This document shows positions 7,592 to 16,017 of a stretch of 64,000 nucleotides of DNA, piece by piece. Within the stretch, counting starts at the first letter, position 1. Each line of letters opens with the position of its first letter. The notes under the pieces are model-generated. The model was not told the DNA's origin. It saw only the letters and a program-made list of their open reading frames with translations, and searched no databases. The position numbers were made by a program, and so were the translations under genes. Source of the stretch: Chania multitudinisentens RB-25 (GTDB taxonomy: Bacteria; Pseudomonadota; Gammaproteobacteria; Enterobacterales; Enterobacteriaceae); assembly GCF_000520015.2 (NCBI RefSeq), contig NZ_CP007044.2, positions 3,658,001 to 3,722,000 on the forward strand. Reading direction: 5' to 3'.

Positions 7592-10102
7592 TTACCTTTT
7601 CATACAAGGCAGCAGCAGGTTAGTGACCATGCCGGTGGGTATCTCCTGCGGCAGCGTCAGCCGGCATTGTTCCTGGTTGTTCCAGTGTACGGTCAGCATT
7701 TCCCCCCTCTGAAGGCCACTCAGATACACGTTCCCCGCATCAGTTACCATGCCGGCTTCCTGTTGTTTCGCGTTTAATACCGTGGCCCCGAATGGGGGTA
7801 CTGAACCGTCAGCCAGACGTATCACCGCCATCACCTTCTCACCGGCTATCACCTCAAAGTGACGGTAGCCAATCGCACCTTCCGTCAGCGTGCCCTGCAC
7901 CACGGAATTGGTTGCCTGGGCGTTGTCCGCCAGCTTGTCCACATCAATACGCACGCTGTTGCGGTAATAGCTGCTCACATCCGCCACCACAGCCTTGCCG
8001 AAATAGTTAGAATTGACCGTACTGCCATATCCCCCCACCGGTACTCCGGCCACGCCATCGGTGTCGATCAGCATTCTGGTTCCACCCAACACGCTGATAC
8101 GGTGCAGTGCGCCGCCTTCAGCCGTGAGGGTGGCTCCGCCCATCAGCGAGATTCCGACCGAGTTGTACTGCCCGGCGCGGTAGTTAGCCATACCGTCAAT
8201 CTGCGCCAGAGAGCCGCGGTGCGAATAATAGCCACTCAGATCGGCATTGCCATCGGATACCCCAGTCCGCAAGGTGTAATTGCCGGTATTCCCGACTTGA
8301 CTGGAATAGCCGACCGCATTGGTATTGGCACTTGCCGCATATGAGCCAGAGAAACTCACGACGCCAGCGTTCCCCCATGGCATCGACAACGACAGGTACA
8401 TGCCATCATCTTTCGTGTTGTTGAAATTGTTGCGATAGCCGGTCAGCGACAGGTTGATGTTGCGGAAGCGGCCAATATCAAAGTAACGGGCTACCGTCAG
8501 GTTGTAGCGATCGTTGGTTGCCTGGTTCCAATAGGTCTGATGGCTGTAGTTCAGGTAGGCACTCAACCCCAACGACTGCAATTGTTGGTTAAAGGAAACG
8601 GTATACATTTCCTTACTGCGCCCCGGCGTTATTCCCGTCAGGTTATCTCGCGCACTCAGGAAGTCGCCCATCGACATAAAGTGGCTGTCGGAAAAGCGAT
8701 AACCGGCAAAGGTCACCTGGCTATTGGTCTGGTCAAAGCGCTTCGAGTAACTCAGCCGGTACGAGCCCCCCTGCTGAGAACTCTGCTGCGGCAACCGGGC
8801 GCGCGACTGCGTCATATCCGCCGACAGAGCACCGAAGGCCATCAGGTCACGCCCGATACCCAATGACAACGCCGAATAGCCATCACCGCCCAGCCCACCA
8901 CCGTACAACGACCAGCCGTTGCTCACCCCCCAAGAGAATTCCCCTGAGGCAAACACTGGCCCGTTGACCTGGTGCTGCCAATCCGATGGACGCCCCGCCG
9001 CCAGCTTGAAACGCACCTGGCCTGGTCGAGTCAGATATGGGATGGTGGCGGTATCGATCTGGAAGCTCTGTACGCTGCCGTCGGCCTCCTCGATGCGCAC
9101 ATCCAGCGCACCGGAAACCGCACTGTCCAGATCCTGGATGCGGAATGGCCCAGCGGCGACCAACACTTCTTTGATGACTCGCCCCTGTTGGCTGATAACC
9201 ACTCTGGCGCTTCCTCGCGCCACTCCGCTCACTTCCGGCGCATAGCCGCGCAGATTCGGCGGCAGCATGTTGTCATCCGAAACCAGACTCGCCCCGGTGA
9301 AACGGAAACTGTCGAAGATATCGGAATTAAGGAAATCCTCCCCGATGGTCAGCCTGGCGCGCAGGGGCGCAATCGCCCGATGGGCGGTGTATTGCGTCCA
9401 GTCAAAACTCTGCTCGGTCGGCCGGCCTGAGCCCGTCTGGTGATTGATGCGCGTTTGCCAACTGGCTCGCAGCCGCCAAGAACCCAGGTTGGCGCCGGTC
9501 ACGCCATTGCCGCTGAGGTTATAGCCTTGAATACCCTCTTGGCTCTGGCGCTGAGTTTGCGCATTCAGGCTATAGTCCAACAGAATGCCGGGTATCCCTT
9601 CTTCCCAGCGTGATGGCGGGTCCCAATTGGCATTAGTGTATTCGAGATAGGCTTGTGGAATACTGAGGTACAGCGTGCTGGTGCCCAAATCGGCACGAGC
9701 TTCCATTCCTTTCAGGCTGGCCATGTCCAGACACTGCTCCTCATGCCACCAGGTCAACCCCTTTACTGCCGCATCGGTCAGCCCTAACTGCTCAACCAGC
9801 GCCTGGTTCAGGCACGCCTGGCTGCCTTTCGGATCATCATCTGGAGGCAAAAATACTACTGGGCGCGCAGGTAATCCTTGATTATTGAGGCTGATACCCA
9901 GTTCATAGGTGCCTGGCAGGATAAAGCCTTTACGTGCGAACTGGCTTAAATCAATGTTGGCACGATCCTTAAGATCCATGATGTCCGTGTTGAACTGGAT
10001 ATCTTCTGACTGGGCTACGCTCACCGCACAGAGCAGCACGCTTGTCCCTAGACTGGCCTGACACAAGACAGCCAAGAGGGAGCGGGAAAAATAACGCACC
10101 AT
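7592..10102 (-). CDS. fimbrial outer-membrane usher (PapC/MrpC family)
   Basis: Outer-membrane assembly pore, 836 aa, a normal usher length. After the signal peptide comes the N-terminal periplasmic domain that binds chaperone-subunit complexes (FNTDIMDLKDRANIDLSQFARKGFILPGTYELGISLN), then the beta-barrel with a plug region (SDDNMLPPNLRGYAPEVSGVARGSARVVISQQGRVI is a classic usher signature), and C-terminal domains ending with the CRLTLPQ...LLLPC cysteines. Starts at ATG 10102, 13 bp after the preceding pilin stop. Orientation and order match Mrp-type operons. Confidence 0.95.
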   Translation of the reverse strand: MVRYFSRSLLAVLCQASLGTSVLLCAVSVAQSEDIQFNTDIMDLKDRANIDLSQFARKGFILPGTYELGISLNNQGLPARPVVFLPPDDDPKGSQACLNQALVEQLGLTDAAVKGLTWWHEEQCLDMASLKGMEARADLGTSTLYLSIPQAYLEYTNANWDPPSRWEEGIPGILLDYSLNAQTQRQSQEGIQGYNLSGNGVTGANLGSWRLRASWQTRINHQTGSGRPTEQSFDWTQYTAHRAIAPLRARLTIGEDFLNSDIFDSFRFTGASLVSDDNMLPPNLRGYAPEVSGVARGSARVVISQQGRVIKEVLVAAGPFRIQDLDSAVSGALDVRIEEADGSVQSFQIDTATIPYLTRPGQVRFKLAAGRPSDWQHQVNGPVFASGEFSWGVSNGWSLYGGGLGGDGYSALSLGIGRDLMAFGALSADMTQSRARLPQQSSQQGGSYRLSYSKRFDQTNSQVTFAGYRFSDSHFMSMGDFLSARDNLTGITPGRSKEMYTVSFNQQLQSLGLSAYLNYSHQTYWNQATNDRYNLTVARYFDIGRFRNINLSLTGYRNNFNNTKDDGMYLSLSMPWGNAGVVSFSGSYAASANTNAVGYSSQVGNTGNYTLRTGVSDGNADLSGYYSHRGSLAQIDGMANYRAGQYNSVGISLMGGATLTAEGGALHRISVLGGTRMLIDTDGVAGVPVGGYGSTVNSNYFGKAVVADVSSYYRNSVRIDVDKLADNAQATNSVVQGTLTEGAIGYRHFEVIAGEKVMAVIRLADGSVPPFGATVLNAKQQEAGMVTDAGNVYLSGLQRGEMLTVHWNNQEQCRLTLPQEIPTGMVTNLLLPCMKR

Positions 10103-10115
10103 GAAGAGAGTCCCT

Positions 10116-10664
10116 TTAGTAATAATCCATTTTGAACCGTATTGCCGAACGGTAATTCCCTGGTCGCAACGTCTCCTGATTACCCACCAGGCTCAGGGTG
10201 TAATGCAGTTGCATCTCCTCTGGAGCAATGGCATTGGCTGGCATGGCACCGCCCGGTATTGCCTTCACGCCCATGACATCGTGTAACATCAGCGCCACCC
10301 CGTGCGCGTCGCCGGTTAGCCCAAAATGGCCGTGATCGTTGTCGCCGTCGAAAGTCACAACAAATCGCTGCCATTTGGATTGAGTCCGATCGATACGTGT
10401 CAGAACACAGCCCACCAAGCGGATGGAAAATATTTTTTTCGGCCCCCGGCCATCCCGGATCAGCTGACCGATCGGAAGTGTGCCCATAGATAGGCTTTGG
10501 TCACGCCCGCCGACATCAATGGCACAGGGTGTCTCTACGATGGCTCCTGCCATGTTGACGCGACCCTGTCCTGACCTATCAGCAGACAGTGCACTGGAGG
10601 AAAATGCCAGGACACAACACAGCAAGAGGGAAGGCACTACGCAAGTTGAAGCGCATGAGTCCAT
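10116..10664 (-). CDS. second fimbrial subunit (MrpB-like)
   Basis: A 182-aa pilin between the major subunit and the usher, the position of mrpB/papH, whose products end or anchor the fibre. Signal peptide ends ALSADRS. Pilin landmarks: GRVNMAGAIVETPCAID and IRLVGCVLT cysteines, WQRFVVTFDGD, and the end SAIRFKMDYY with Tyr at the chaperone-recognition position. The start ATG is preceded by AGGGCG. A GC-rich hairpin lies between this gene and the major pilin. Anchor versus terminator function is inference from position only. Confidence 0.78.
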   Translation of the reverse strand: MDSCASTCVVPSLLLCCVLAFSSSALSADRSGQGRVNMAGAIVETPCAIDVGGRDQSLSMGTLPIGQLIRDGRGPKKIFSIRLVGCVLTRIDRTQSKWQRFVVTFDGDNDHGHFGLTGDAHGVALMLHDVMGVKAIPGGAMPANAIAPEEMQLHYTLSLVGNQETLRPGNYRSAIRFKMDYY

Positions 10665-10695
10665 AACATCGCCCTACTCCATGGGGATAACGAGA

Positions 10696-10721
10696 AACCT
10701 GCGGCAAGGCCGCCGCAGGTT
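10696..10721 (-). terminator. intra-operon hairpin after the major pilin gene
   Basis: A perfect 10-bp stem, AACCTGCGGC paired with GCCGCAGGTT, with a 6-nt loop, lies 22 bp after the major pilin stop. On the minus strand it is followed by TCTCGTTATCC, so there is no proper U-tract. That fits a partial terminator or an RNA-protecting stem that keeps the major pilin message in excess over the distal genes, as known for other fimbrial operons. Confidence 0.6.
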
Positions 10722-10742
10722 GACTAGCACAGAACGACGGGC

Positions 10743-11285
10743 TTAGTTGTAGTTCAGCATGAAGTTGGTAGGCACACTGAAGTCGCCCGGTTTGATGGTA
10801 GCCCCAGTACCGCCACCTTTCAGAGAAGCGGTAAAGGCCAGTGTATTACTGCCATTTTTTACGGTTTGGGCATTGGTTGGGGTGTTCAGTTTTACTTTGC
10901 TGCCGTCTGCCTGAGACATCAGGATGTAAGCACCTTCAGCAGTACCAATCAGGCCCAGGCTGTCAGCATCATAAGAAGAGGCCGCACCGGTAAAGGTTAC
11001 GGTCACTTTGTCTTTGGTACCCGCGGTGGCAATCACGCAGTCTTTCAGTTCGATACTGAATGGTTTTGGCGTAGACACACCGGTATTGCCATTAGCTGCC
11101 AGAGCTACGTTAGATACCTCACCCAATGGGATGCTCTGGTCAGCAGAATCTGCTGTGATAGAGCATGGAGCATCAATGATAGAACCGGTAAAAGTGATTT
11201 TGCCTTCACCTTGATTGGCGGCATTTGCCACAGATGCCATACCCATTACCATTACGGTAGCCAATGCGATTTTATTCAGTTTCAT
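10743..11285 (-). CDS. major fimbrial subunit (FimA/MrpA-like pilin)
   Basis: First gene of the operon and the likely rod-forming pilin, 180 aa. The signal peptide is MKLNKIALATVMVMGMASVANA. The mature protein begins ANQGEGKITFTGSIIDAPCSI, a classic type 1-like pilin start, with the second Cys in ELKDCVIAT, the run KVTVTFTGAASSYD and the end FSVPTNFMLNYN with penultimate Tyr. A hairpin after the gene and a long leader in front agree with a highly expressed first cistron. Confidence 0.92.
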   Translation of the reverse strand: MKLNKIALATVMVMGMASVANAANQGEGKITFTGSIIDAPCSITADSADQSIPLGEVSNVALAANGNTGVSTPKPFSIELKDCVIATAGTKDKVTVTFTGAASSYDADSLGLIGTAEGAYILMSQADGSKVKLNTPTNAQTVKNGSNTLAFTASLKGGGTGATIKPGDFSVPTNFMLNYN

Positions 11286-12070
11286 GCTTTCTTTATCCTT
11301 AAAACGCTAATTAACAAATTATGCCGAACAGCATTTGAGACCTGACTTCCTTATCAATAAACGGAAATAGGTTTAGCTCTTATGAGCATGCACATTCGGT
11401 TTGCATCCTTTCAACTTTGATAAAAAGGATTCTTCTTAAACAAGGTAAACCCTCTAAAATTAGCTTCCATGTACATATCAAAAAATCAATTTAATAAAAT
11501 TAATAGCTATCAACCCTTCGATATGCTGGGTAACAAATAAGCCTATCAAGATTGTTCCTATACCGTGTTTCTGCATAAATATTATCTCTCAAAATTATTT
11601 TTTAAAAGTTATTTTTAAGATGAATTATTATTTCAAAACAAATATCCACTATATTTACTCATAGTTAAATGCCTCAAATTTTATCCTCAAAAACGCGCCC
11701 TATTTAAGAATAAAATTCTGTAAATTTAATTTTTTCGATCTATTTTGTTGTTATAGCGCATGTTTTAAGGATTCAAATCGGAAAGAAAAATTATTGACGG
11801 GAGCCTTACAGAGAGGTAAATCTCATCAAGAATAAGATTTTTCTCACAAATGAAATAACTATGGAAAAAGGAAATTTAATTTAAATTTTTGAAGAAAGAA
11901 TATATTGGCGTAATTATTTTATTTGAAAAGACATAATTCATGCTGTTTTTTTACATGGAATTATTTATAACCAAGGCTATATACACTTTCAGCTTATACT
12001 GGCATGTGCAAATAAATACTCTTTCCTGATTCATATTTTGCAAGACCTCACAATATCGGTGAGGCTGAAA

Positions 12071-12086
12071 GCCTATCGGGATAGGC
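12071..12086. repeat. inverted repeat GCCTATC-GG-GATAGGC
   Basis: A perfect 7-bp inverted repeat with a 2-nt centre. A related repeat (GCCTAT-CTCA-ATAGGC) occurs at 13557-13572 in front of mdcB. The recurrence in the two leader regions of the malonate island suggests a shared protein or RNA signal; the role is unknown. Confidence 0.45.
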
Positions 12087-12216
12087 GCTTATTTACCTGG
12101 TGCATTTGCTGGATAAATTGCTCATAACCTGCTGCGAACACGTTTTGTTGACTTCCGTAGCCACCGAAGTATGACTATCGTTAAGAAATATTTTTCATTA
12201 CGTTATAGGTAACGAG

Positions 12217-12233
12217 ATAACCTAAAAGGTTAT
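12217..12233. promoter_or_regulatory. palindromic operator candidate upstream of the malonate LysR gene
   Basis: ATAACC-TAAAA-GGTTAT is a perfect inverted repeat with 6-bp arms and a 5-bp centre, about 180 bp before the LysR start. An adjacent GTTAT-AG-GTAAC half-site pair precedes it (12202-12213). It has the same geometry as the sites at 13403, 21110 and 23345, and its core keeps the T-N11-A pattern of LysR-type regulators, so autoregulation is likely. Confidence 0.6.
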
Positions 12234-12412
12234 TGAACATTTTGCGGAGAGCCAGTACAAATGACTTGAGGTCGGTTGCTTTTCAGATCTCAATGCCTAC
12301 GGTTTAGTAATGTGTAGAAGTTCACAGAATCATTATCCATTTGGAGTGAGTGCAGCTTGGAATGGTATGCTGCTTGTAGCTGAATAGAGTCATTCAGGAA
12401 AGGAAATCAGTT

Positions 12413-13327
12413 ATGTTTAAGGGAATTACCTTAAGGAAATTAGAGATTTTTCTTTCTTACATGCAGAACAGAAATATAGCGCAAACGGCAGAAGCTCTTG
12501 ATATCAGTAAGGTCAGCGTTCATCGTACCTTGCATGCATTGGAAGAAGATCTTCGCTGTGCGTTGTTTATTCATCAGGGAAGATCGCTGTTCCCTCTCGA
12601 CAGTGCTAGTGTACTTGAGGAACAATCGACATTATTGCTTGAACAGTTCGAACGTTGTATTCATCTTACCCGTGCTGCATCCAACGACAAAATCAGTAAA
12701 TTAAAAATAGGCATGTTGTATTCTTTATCCATTGAAACCGTCCCCAAGTTGATTATGGGGCTCAAGCAGCGGAGACCTAATCTGGATGTTGAATTGTTGA
12801 TGGCTTCTAATCAAAAACTATTAGGGTTATTAAATACTCAGATGGTTGATGCAATTTTAATTTCTACTCCAGAAAGTTATGATACGGCGAGATTTGAGAC
12901 GTTACCCATATTTGATGACGAAATATATCTCGCCACGCCGGTAGACTTCCCCGCCAACACCAAAACCCCCATAGACTTAGCACAATATCGCGATCAAAAA
13001 TTCATCAGCCTTACCGAGGGCTTCGCGACCTTCAATGGCTTTCAGGAAGCCTTCAAGATTGCTGGATTTAAACCCAATATCGTTATGCAGGTGCAAGATA
13101 TCTTCTCTCTCATGAGTTTAGTCAGTTCCAATATGGGCTGTGGCCTCCTTCCCGGCAGAATGCGCGGTTTGTTTTCAGATAAAGTGAAATTGTTGACCCT
13201 TGAAACACGCTTTCAGATGAAACAGCATATCGCATTAATTTTCCCCCGTAACAGTGAGCATAACCTGCTGCCATTAATTGCCGAATGCCGTATGTATGCT
13301 CGTGGTTATAATAAAAAATCAGTTTGA
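12413..13327 (+). CDS. mdcR: LysR-family regulator of the malonate island
   Basis: A 304-aa LysR-type regulator. The N-terminal winged HTH (LRKLEIFLSYMQNRNIAQTAEALDISKVSVHRTLHALEED) occupies residues 7-47 and the substrate-binding domain starts near ISKLKIGMLYSLSIETVPKL. GGAAAGGAAATC precedes the ATG. It is the first gene of the malonate island, codirectional with mdcB. Regulators next to malonate decarboxylase genes (MdcR) respond to malonate; by position and family I infer the same here. The palindromes upstream of it and of three other island promoters are candidate binding sites. Confidence 0.8.
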   Translation: MFKGITLRKLEIFLSYMQNRNIAQTAEALDISKVSVHRTLHALEEDLRCALFIHQGRSLFPLDSASVLEEQSTLLLEQFERCIHLTRAASNDKISKLKIGMLYSLSIETVPKLIMGLKQRRPNLDVELLMASNQKLLGLLNTQMVDAILISTPESYDTARFETLPIFDDEIYLATPVDFPANTKTPIDLAQYRDQKFISLTEGFATFNGFQEAFKIAGFKPNIVMQVQDIFSLMSLVSSNMGCGLLPGRMRGLFSDKVKLLTLETRFQMKQHIALIFPRNSEHNLLPLIAECRMYARGYNKKSV

Positions 13328-13627
13328 ATTTAATTAACCCTCATCATTAAAGCTTATTCCCTGTATTATTAATAATCTTAAATTAATAGATATTTTTGAC
13401 TCGTTACCTTTTAGGTAACCAGATAACTTGGTGGGTAATTGACAGTAATTATCATTACGTTACAATCCTGCTTAGACGCTCATTTATTATTTAACAATAG
13501 ACAAAGATATATTTAATTAATCGTTTATTAGCGATGGCTGATAATAATAACTTGGAGCCTATCTCAATAGGCGTTATGCCTGCAATTGGCAAAATACCAG
13601 GCTGAATATTTTAAAGGGAAGAGAATA
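13328..13627. promoter_or_regulatory. leader region of the mdcB-mad operon
   Basis: A 300-bp AT-rich gap holding the operator palindrome at 13403-13419, a second similar site, ATAAC-N7-GTAAT, at 13423-13439, and the inverted repeat at 13557-13572. The two operator-like sites are offset by 20 bp, about two helical turns, as is common for LysR-type recognition and activation sites. The promoter of the structural operon most likely lies between 13440 and 13600. Confidence 0.55.
13403..13419. promoter_or_regulatory. palindromic operator candidate, mdcB-mad operon
   Basis: GTTACC-TTTTA-GGTAAC, a perfect 17-bp inverted repeat whose core is T-N11-A. A 20-bp block around it is identical to the one at 21109-21128. 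It lies about 210 bp before the mdcB start and is followed by the half-matching site at 13423. Confidence 0.7.
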
Positions 13628-14569
13628 ATGCACGCATTAGCGACCATTTCTCAAATGACATTCCCCTCTCAATCCGATGACAGAACGGTTAATTATCGCC
13701 ATTCCCTGTCTGCTACTGTTGGAGAAGTGTTGTTGCAGGCTATCTTGTTGGAGGTGTGCAGTTATCCGAAGCCAGGATTGGTGAGCCCGGTATCAATGGG
13801 GGCTCATAGTGATATGAATCTACAGACATTTCTGCTCAGTTCTTCGGCAATAGCCCCCTGCTTTACGCTGTGTGCAGAAGCCGGGATCAACCACCAGGGT
13901 CATCCACGCACACTGCTGCAAAGAATCAGGCCGATCGGTATCGATTATGAACAGCGTCTGTTAGCTGTGACTCAGGGTATTAACACGCAGCGTGGCATTT
14001 TGTTCTCTGGCTCAGTGTTGGCCTGCGCAGCAGGCTATTTGCACGGGCAGGGTTTAGCTATAAATTTCGACATGTTAAGCGTGAGCGTCCGTCAAATCTG
14101 CCAAAGTCTGTGCGCATCCGATTTCGCAGTTTTAAAGACACGCCCAGCCCAAACCGCAGGTGAATTATTATTTGCAAAATACGGCGTTACCGGGATTCGT
14201 GGAGAAACTGAACAGGGCTTCCCCACCGTGACTCAGGTTGGCCTGCCCGCGCTGCTTGCTGCCTTCAATCAAGGTTTGCCGCTACGCCATGCTTTGGTTG
14301 ATTGCCTGATTACGCTCATATCCCATTGTGATGACACCAATGTTTTGTGGCGAACCGGCCAGCGGCAACTGGCTGAGCTCAAGTTACGAGCTGCCTGCAT
14401 TGTTGACCAGGGTGGATTGAGCGCACCCGGTGGCGAAGCCCGCATCAACAAACTGAATCATTGGTGCTGCCAAAACAGAATCAGTCCAGGAGGTTCAGCC
14501 GATCTTTTAGCCTTAACCGTTGCCATGTATCTGTTATGCCATTCGCAATTTCCCAATGGCGTGATGTAG
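13628..14569 (+). CDS. mdcB: triphosphoribosyl-dephospho-CoA synthase (MdcB/CitG family)
   Basis: Makes 2'-(5''-triphosphoribosyl)-3'-dephospho-CoA from ATP and dephospho-CoA, the precursor of the prosthetic group on the malonate decarboxylase (or citrate lyase) acyl carrier protein. 313 aa from ATG 13628, chosen because GGGAAGAG precedes it; the longer ORF start is unsupported. Family motifs: CSYPKPGLVSPVSMGAHSDM near residues 44-63, GVTGIRGETEQGFPTV, and ISHCDDTNVLWRTG. A citrate lyase CitG is excluded by context: no citrate lyase genes are present. It pairs with MdcG at 26207. Confidence 0.9.
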   Translation: MHALATISQMTFPSQSDDRTVNYRHSLSATVGEVLLQAILLEVCSYPKPGLVSPVSMGAHSDMNLQTFLLSSSAIAPCFTLCAEAGINHQGHPRTLLQRIRPIGIDYEQRLLAVTQGINTQRGILFSGSVLACAAGYLHGQGLAINFDMLSVSVRQICQSLCASDFAVLKTRPAQTAGELLFAKYGVTGIRGETEQGFPTVTQVGLPALLAAFNQGLPLRHALVDCLITLISHCDDTNVLWRTGQRQLAELKLRAACIVDQGGLSAPGGEARINKLNHWCCQNRISPGGSADLLALTVAMYLLCHSQFPNGVM

Positions 14570-14578
14570 GAGAAAAAA

Positions 14579-14704
14579 ATGAGTATATATCAGTACGCGT
14601 TTATTTGTTATGGCGTCACTATCGCTATTTCATTTGCTGTAATGGGTATTGTCGTTGGATTAAATAAGGTCATGAATAAATTTAATATTCGTGATGATGA
14701 ATAA
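14579..14704 (+). CDS. 41-residue membrane protein next to madB
   Basis: A short ORF (41 aa): MSIYQYAFICYGVTIAISFA, one hydrophobic helix (about residues 7-28), then a charged tail ending KFNIRDDE. AGGAGAAAAAA precedes its ATG, it starts 9 bp after mdcB stops and ends 21 bp before madB. Spacing and ribosome-binding site argue for a real gene. In Na+-pumping decarboxylases a small single-span gamma subunit (OadG type) accompanies the beta subunit, so an assembly or stabilising role for MadB is a reasonable guess, but I see no diagnostic OadG motif and the function is unproven. Confidence 0.65.
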   Translation: MSIYQYAFICYGVTIAISFAVMGIVVGLNKVMNKFNIRDDE

Positions 14705-14725
14705 CAAAATAATCGGGCAAAAATC

Positions 14726-15952
14726 ATGGATATATTACTACGACTCTTCTCCGGTATCGGAACATTTTTTACTGAAGATCCGATTATCGCCTTCACGCGT
14801 TTCGTTCTTATCGTTATTGGTTTTGCATTAGCCTATCTCGGATTCAGACGAAAATTGGACCCACTGATTATGGTTCCGATGGGGCTGGGGATGATTGCCA
14901 TCAACTCCGGGGTACTTTTCCTTAATTCCGGCTCCGTTGGCACCATTATGCTTGATCCGATGGTGAGTGAACCCAGCGCGCTGATGACGCTGATGCAAGT
15001 CAACTTTCTCCAACCTATCTATGCGCTGACGTTCAGTAACGGCCTGGTCGGTTGCCTGATTTATCTCGGCATCGGCACCATGAGCGACGTCAGTTTTCTG
15101 CTCGCTCGCCCCTGGGCCAGCATTATCGTCGCCCTCTTCGCGGAGTTAGGCACCTTTGTCATGCTGGTTGTCGGCTATCAATTCTTTGGCCTGCCGCTGA
15201 ATGAAGCCGCCGCCATCGCCACAATTGGGGGAGCTGATGGCCCGCTGGTGATGTTCTCAGCCCTGATTATGTCCCCGAATCTGTTCGTCCCTATCGCCAT
15301 CATCGCCTATTTGTATCTGACGCTGGCTTATGCAGGTTTCCCTTATCTGGTTCGTCTCATGGTACCGAAAAGATTCCGCGGTGTTGAAACCGAGATGGAA
15401 TATCCGCAAGTATCCAAAAAGGCGAAATTTATCTTTATTATTTCCATGTGTACCCTGCTGTGCCTGTTGCTGCCGGCCGCTGCCCCTTTGTTGCTGTCGT
15501 TCTTTGTTGGAATGGCCATCAAGGAAGCCGAAATTCTGCCGTACCACAAGTTGCTGGAAAGCACCATTACCTACAGCGCAACGCTATTTCTCAGTCTCCT
15601 GCTCGGCACGCTGTGCAGCGCTCAGACGTTGTTAGATCCCAAAGTTGCCATCATTTTAATTTTAGGCGTGGGGGCATTAACCGTGTCCGGTATTGGCGCA
15701 CTGGCGGGAGGTTGGTTTATTTACTTTCTCTCACGCCGTAATAATTACGGTTATAACCCGGTGGTGGGTATTTCCGGTGTTTCATGTATGCCGACCTGCG
15801 CCAAGATTGCACAGACTGAGGTTTCCGAAGAAAACCCCTACAGCATTATTTTACCGGTTGCGATAGGAACCACCATCAGCGGAATTATTGTCTCGGCGGT
15901 TGCCGCTGGCATTTTTATGGCCACATTCTCGGTAGTGGATATTTTGCCTTAA
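14726..15952 (+). CDS. madB: MadB, Na+-translocating carboxybiotin decarboxylase subunit
   Basis: Integral membrane protein (408 aa, about ten hydrophobic segments) of the OadB/MmdB/MadB/GcdB family. It decarboxylates carboxybiotin on the carrier protein and pumps Na+ outward. Family landmarks: the N-terminal RRKLDPLIMVPMGLGMI, the motif IGGADGP at about 167-173 with the Asp (D171) that corresponds to the Na+/H+-binding Asp of OadB, and GISGVSCMPTCAKIAQ in the second half, matching the OadB AAGVSAVPMAAR region. Its place between mdcB and madA, with a biotin carrier in the same island, identifies it as MadB rather than OadB. It is the key evidence that the enzyme is of the biotin and sodium-dependent type. 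Confidence 0.9.
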   Translation: MDILLRLFSGIGTFFTEDPIIAFTRFVLIVIGFALAYLGFRRKLDPLIMVPMGLGMIAINSGVLFLNSGSVGTIMLDPMVSEPSALMTLMQVNFLQPIYALTFSNGLVGCLIYLGIGTMSDVSFLLARPWASIIVALFAELGTFVMLVVGYQFFGLPLNEAAAIATIGGADGPLVMFSALIMSPNLFVPIAIIAYLYLTLAYAGFPYLVRLMVPKRFRGVETEMEYPQVSKKAKFIFIISMCTLLCLLLPAAAPLLLSFFVGMAIKEAEILPYHKLLESTITYSATLFLSLLLGTLCSAQTLLDPKVAIILILGVGALTVSGIGALAGGWFIYFLSRRNNYGYNPVVGISGVSCMPTCAKIAQTEVSEENPYSIILPVAIGTTISGIIVSAVAAGIFMATFSVVDILP

Positions 15953-16017
15953 CGTTTTATCAATGCCCCGAATACCCATCAACGTATGACAACGTTTATT
16001 AGAATGGAGATGTTGGT

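Larger units (their letters stand above)
11286..12412. promoter_or_regulatory. long AT-rich intergenic region upstream of the fimbrial operon and the malonate regulator
   Basis: About 1.1 kb without a credible ORF, with many A- and T-runs between 11600 and 12000, lies between the divergent major pilin and LysR genes. I looked for a pair of long inverted repeats that would mark an invertible fimbrial promoter and for a nearby recombinase and found neither. Two structures stand out, a hairpin at 12071-12086 and the operator-like palindrome at 12217-12233, both on the side of the LysR gene. The AT richness suggests H-NS-type silencing of the fimbrial promoter; this is inference. Confidence 0.5.

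Noticed and set aside
11286..12412. Invertible promoter element
   Set aside because: No matching pair of long inverted repeats and no recombinase gene found by eye.
13628..14569. CitG of a citrate lyase cluster
   Set aside because: No citC, citD, citE or citF is nearby; MdcG and malonate subunits explain the gene.
15257..15547. ORFs on the opposite strand or other frames of mad, usher, srf and bet genes
   Set aside because: They lie inside strongly supported genes, have low-complexity or unnatural composition and no ribosome-binding site; treated as shadows.
14726..15952. OadB of an oxaloacetate decarboxylase
   Set aside because: No OadA or OadG gene is present and all neighbours belong to malonate decarboxylase.
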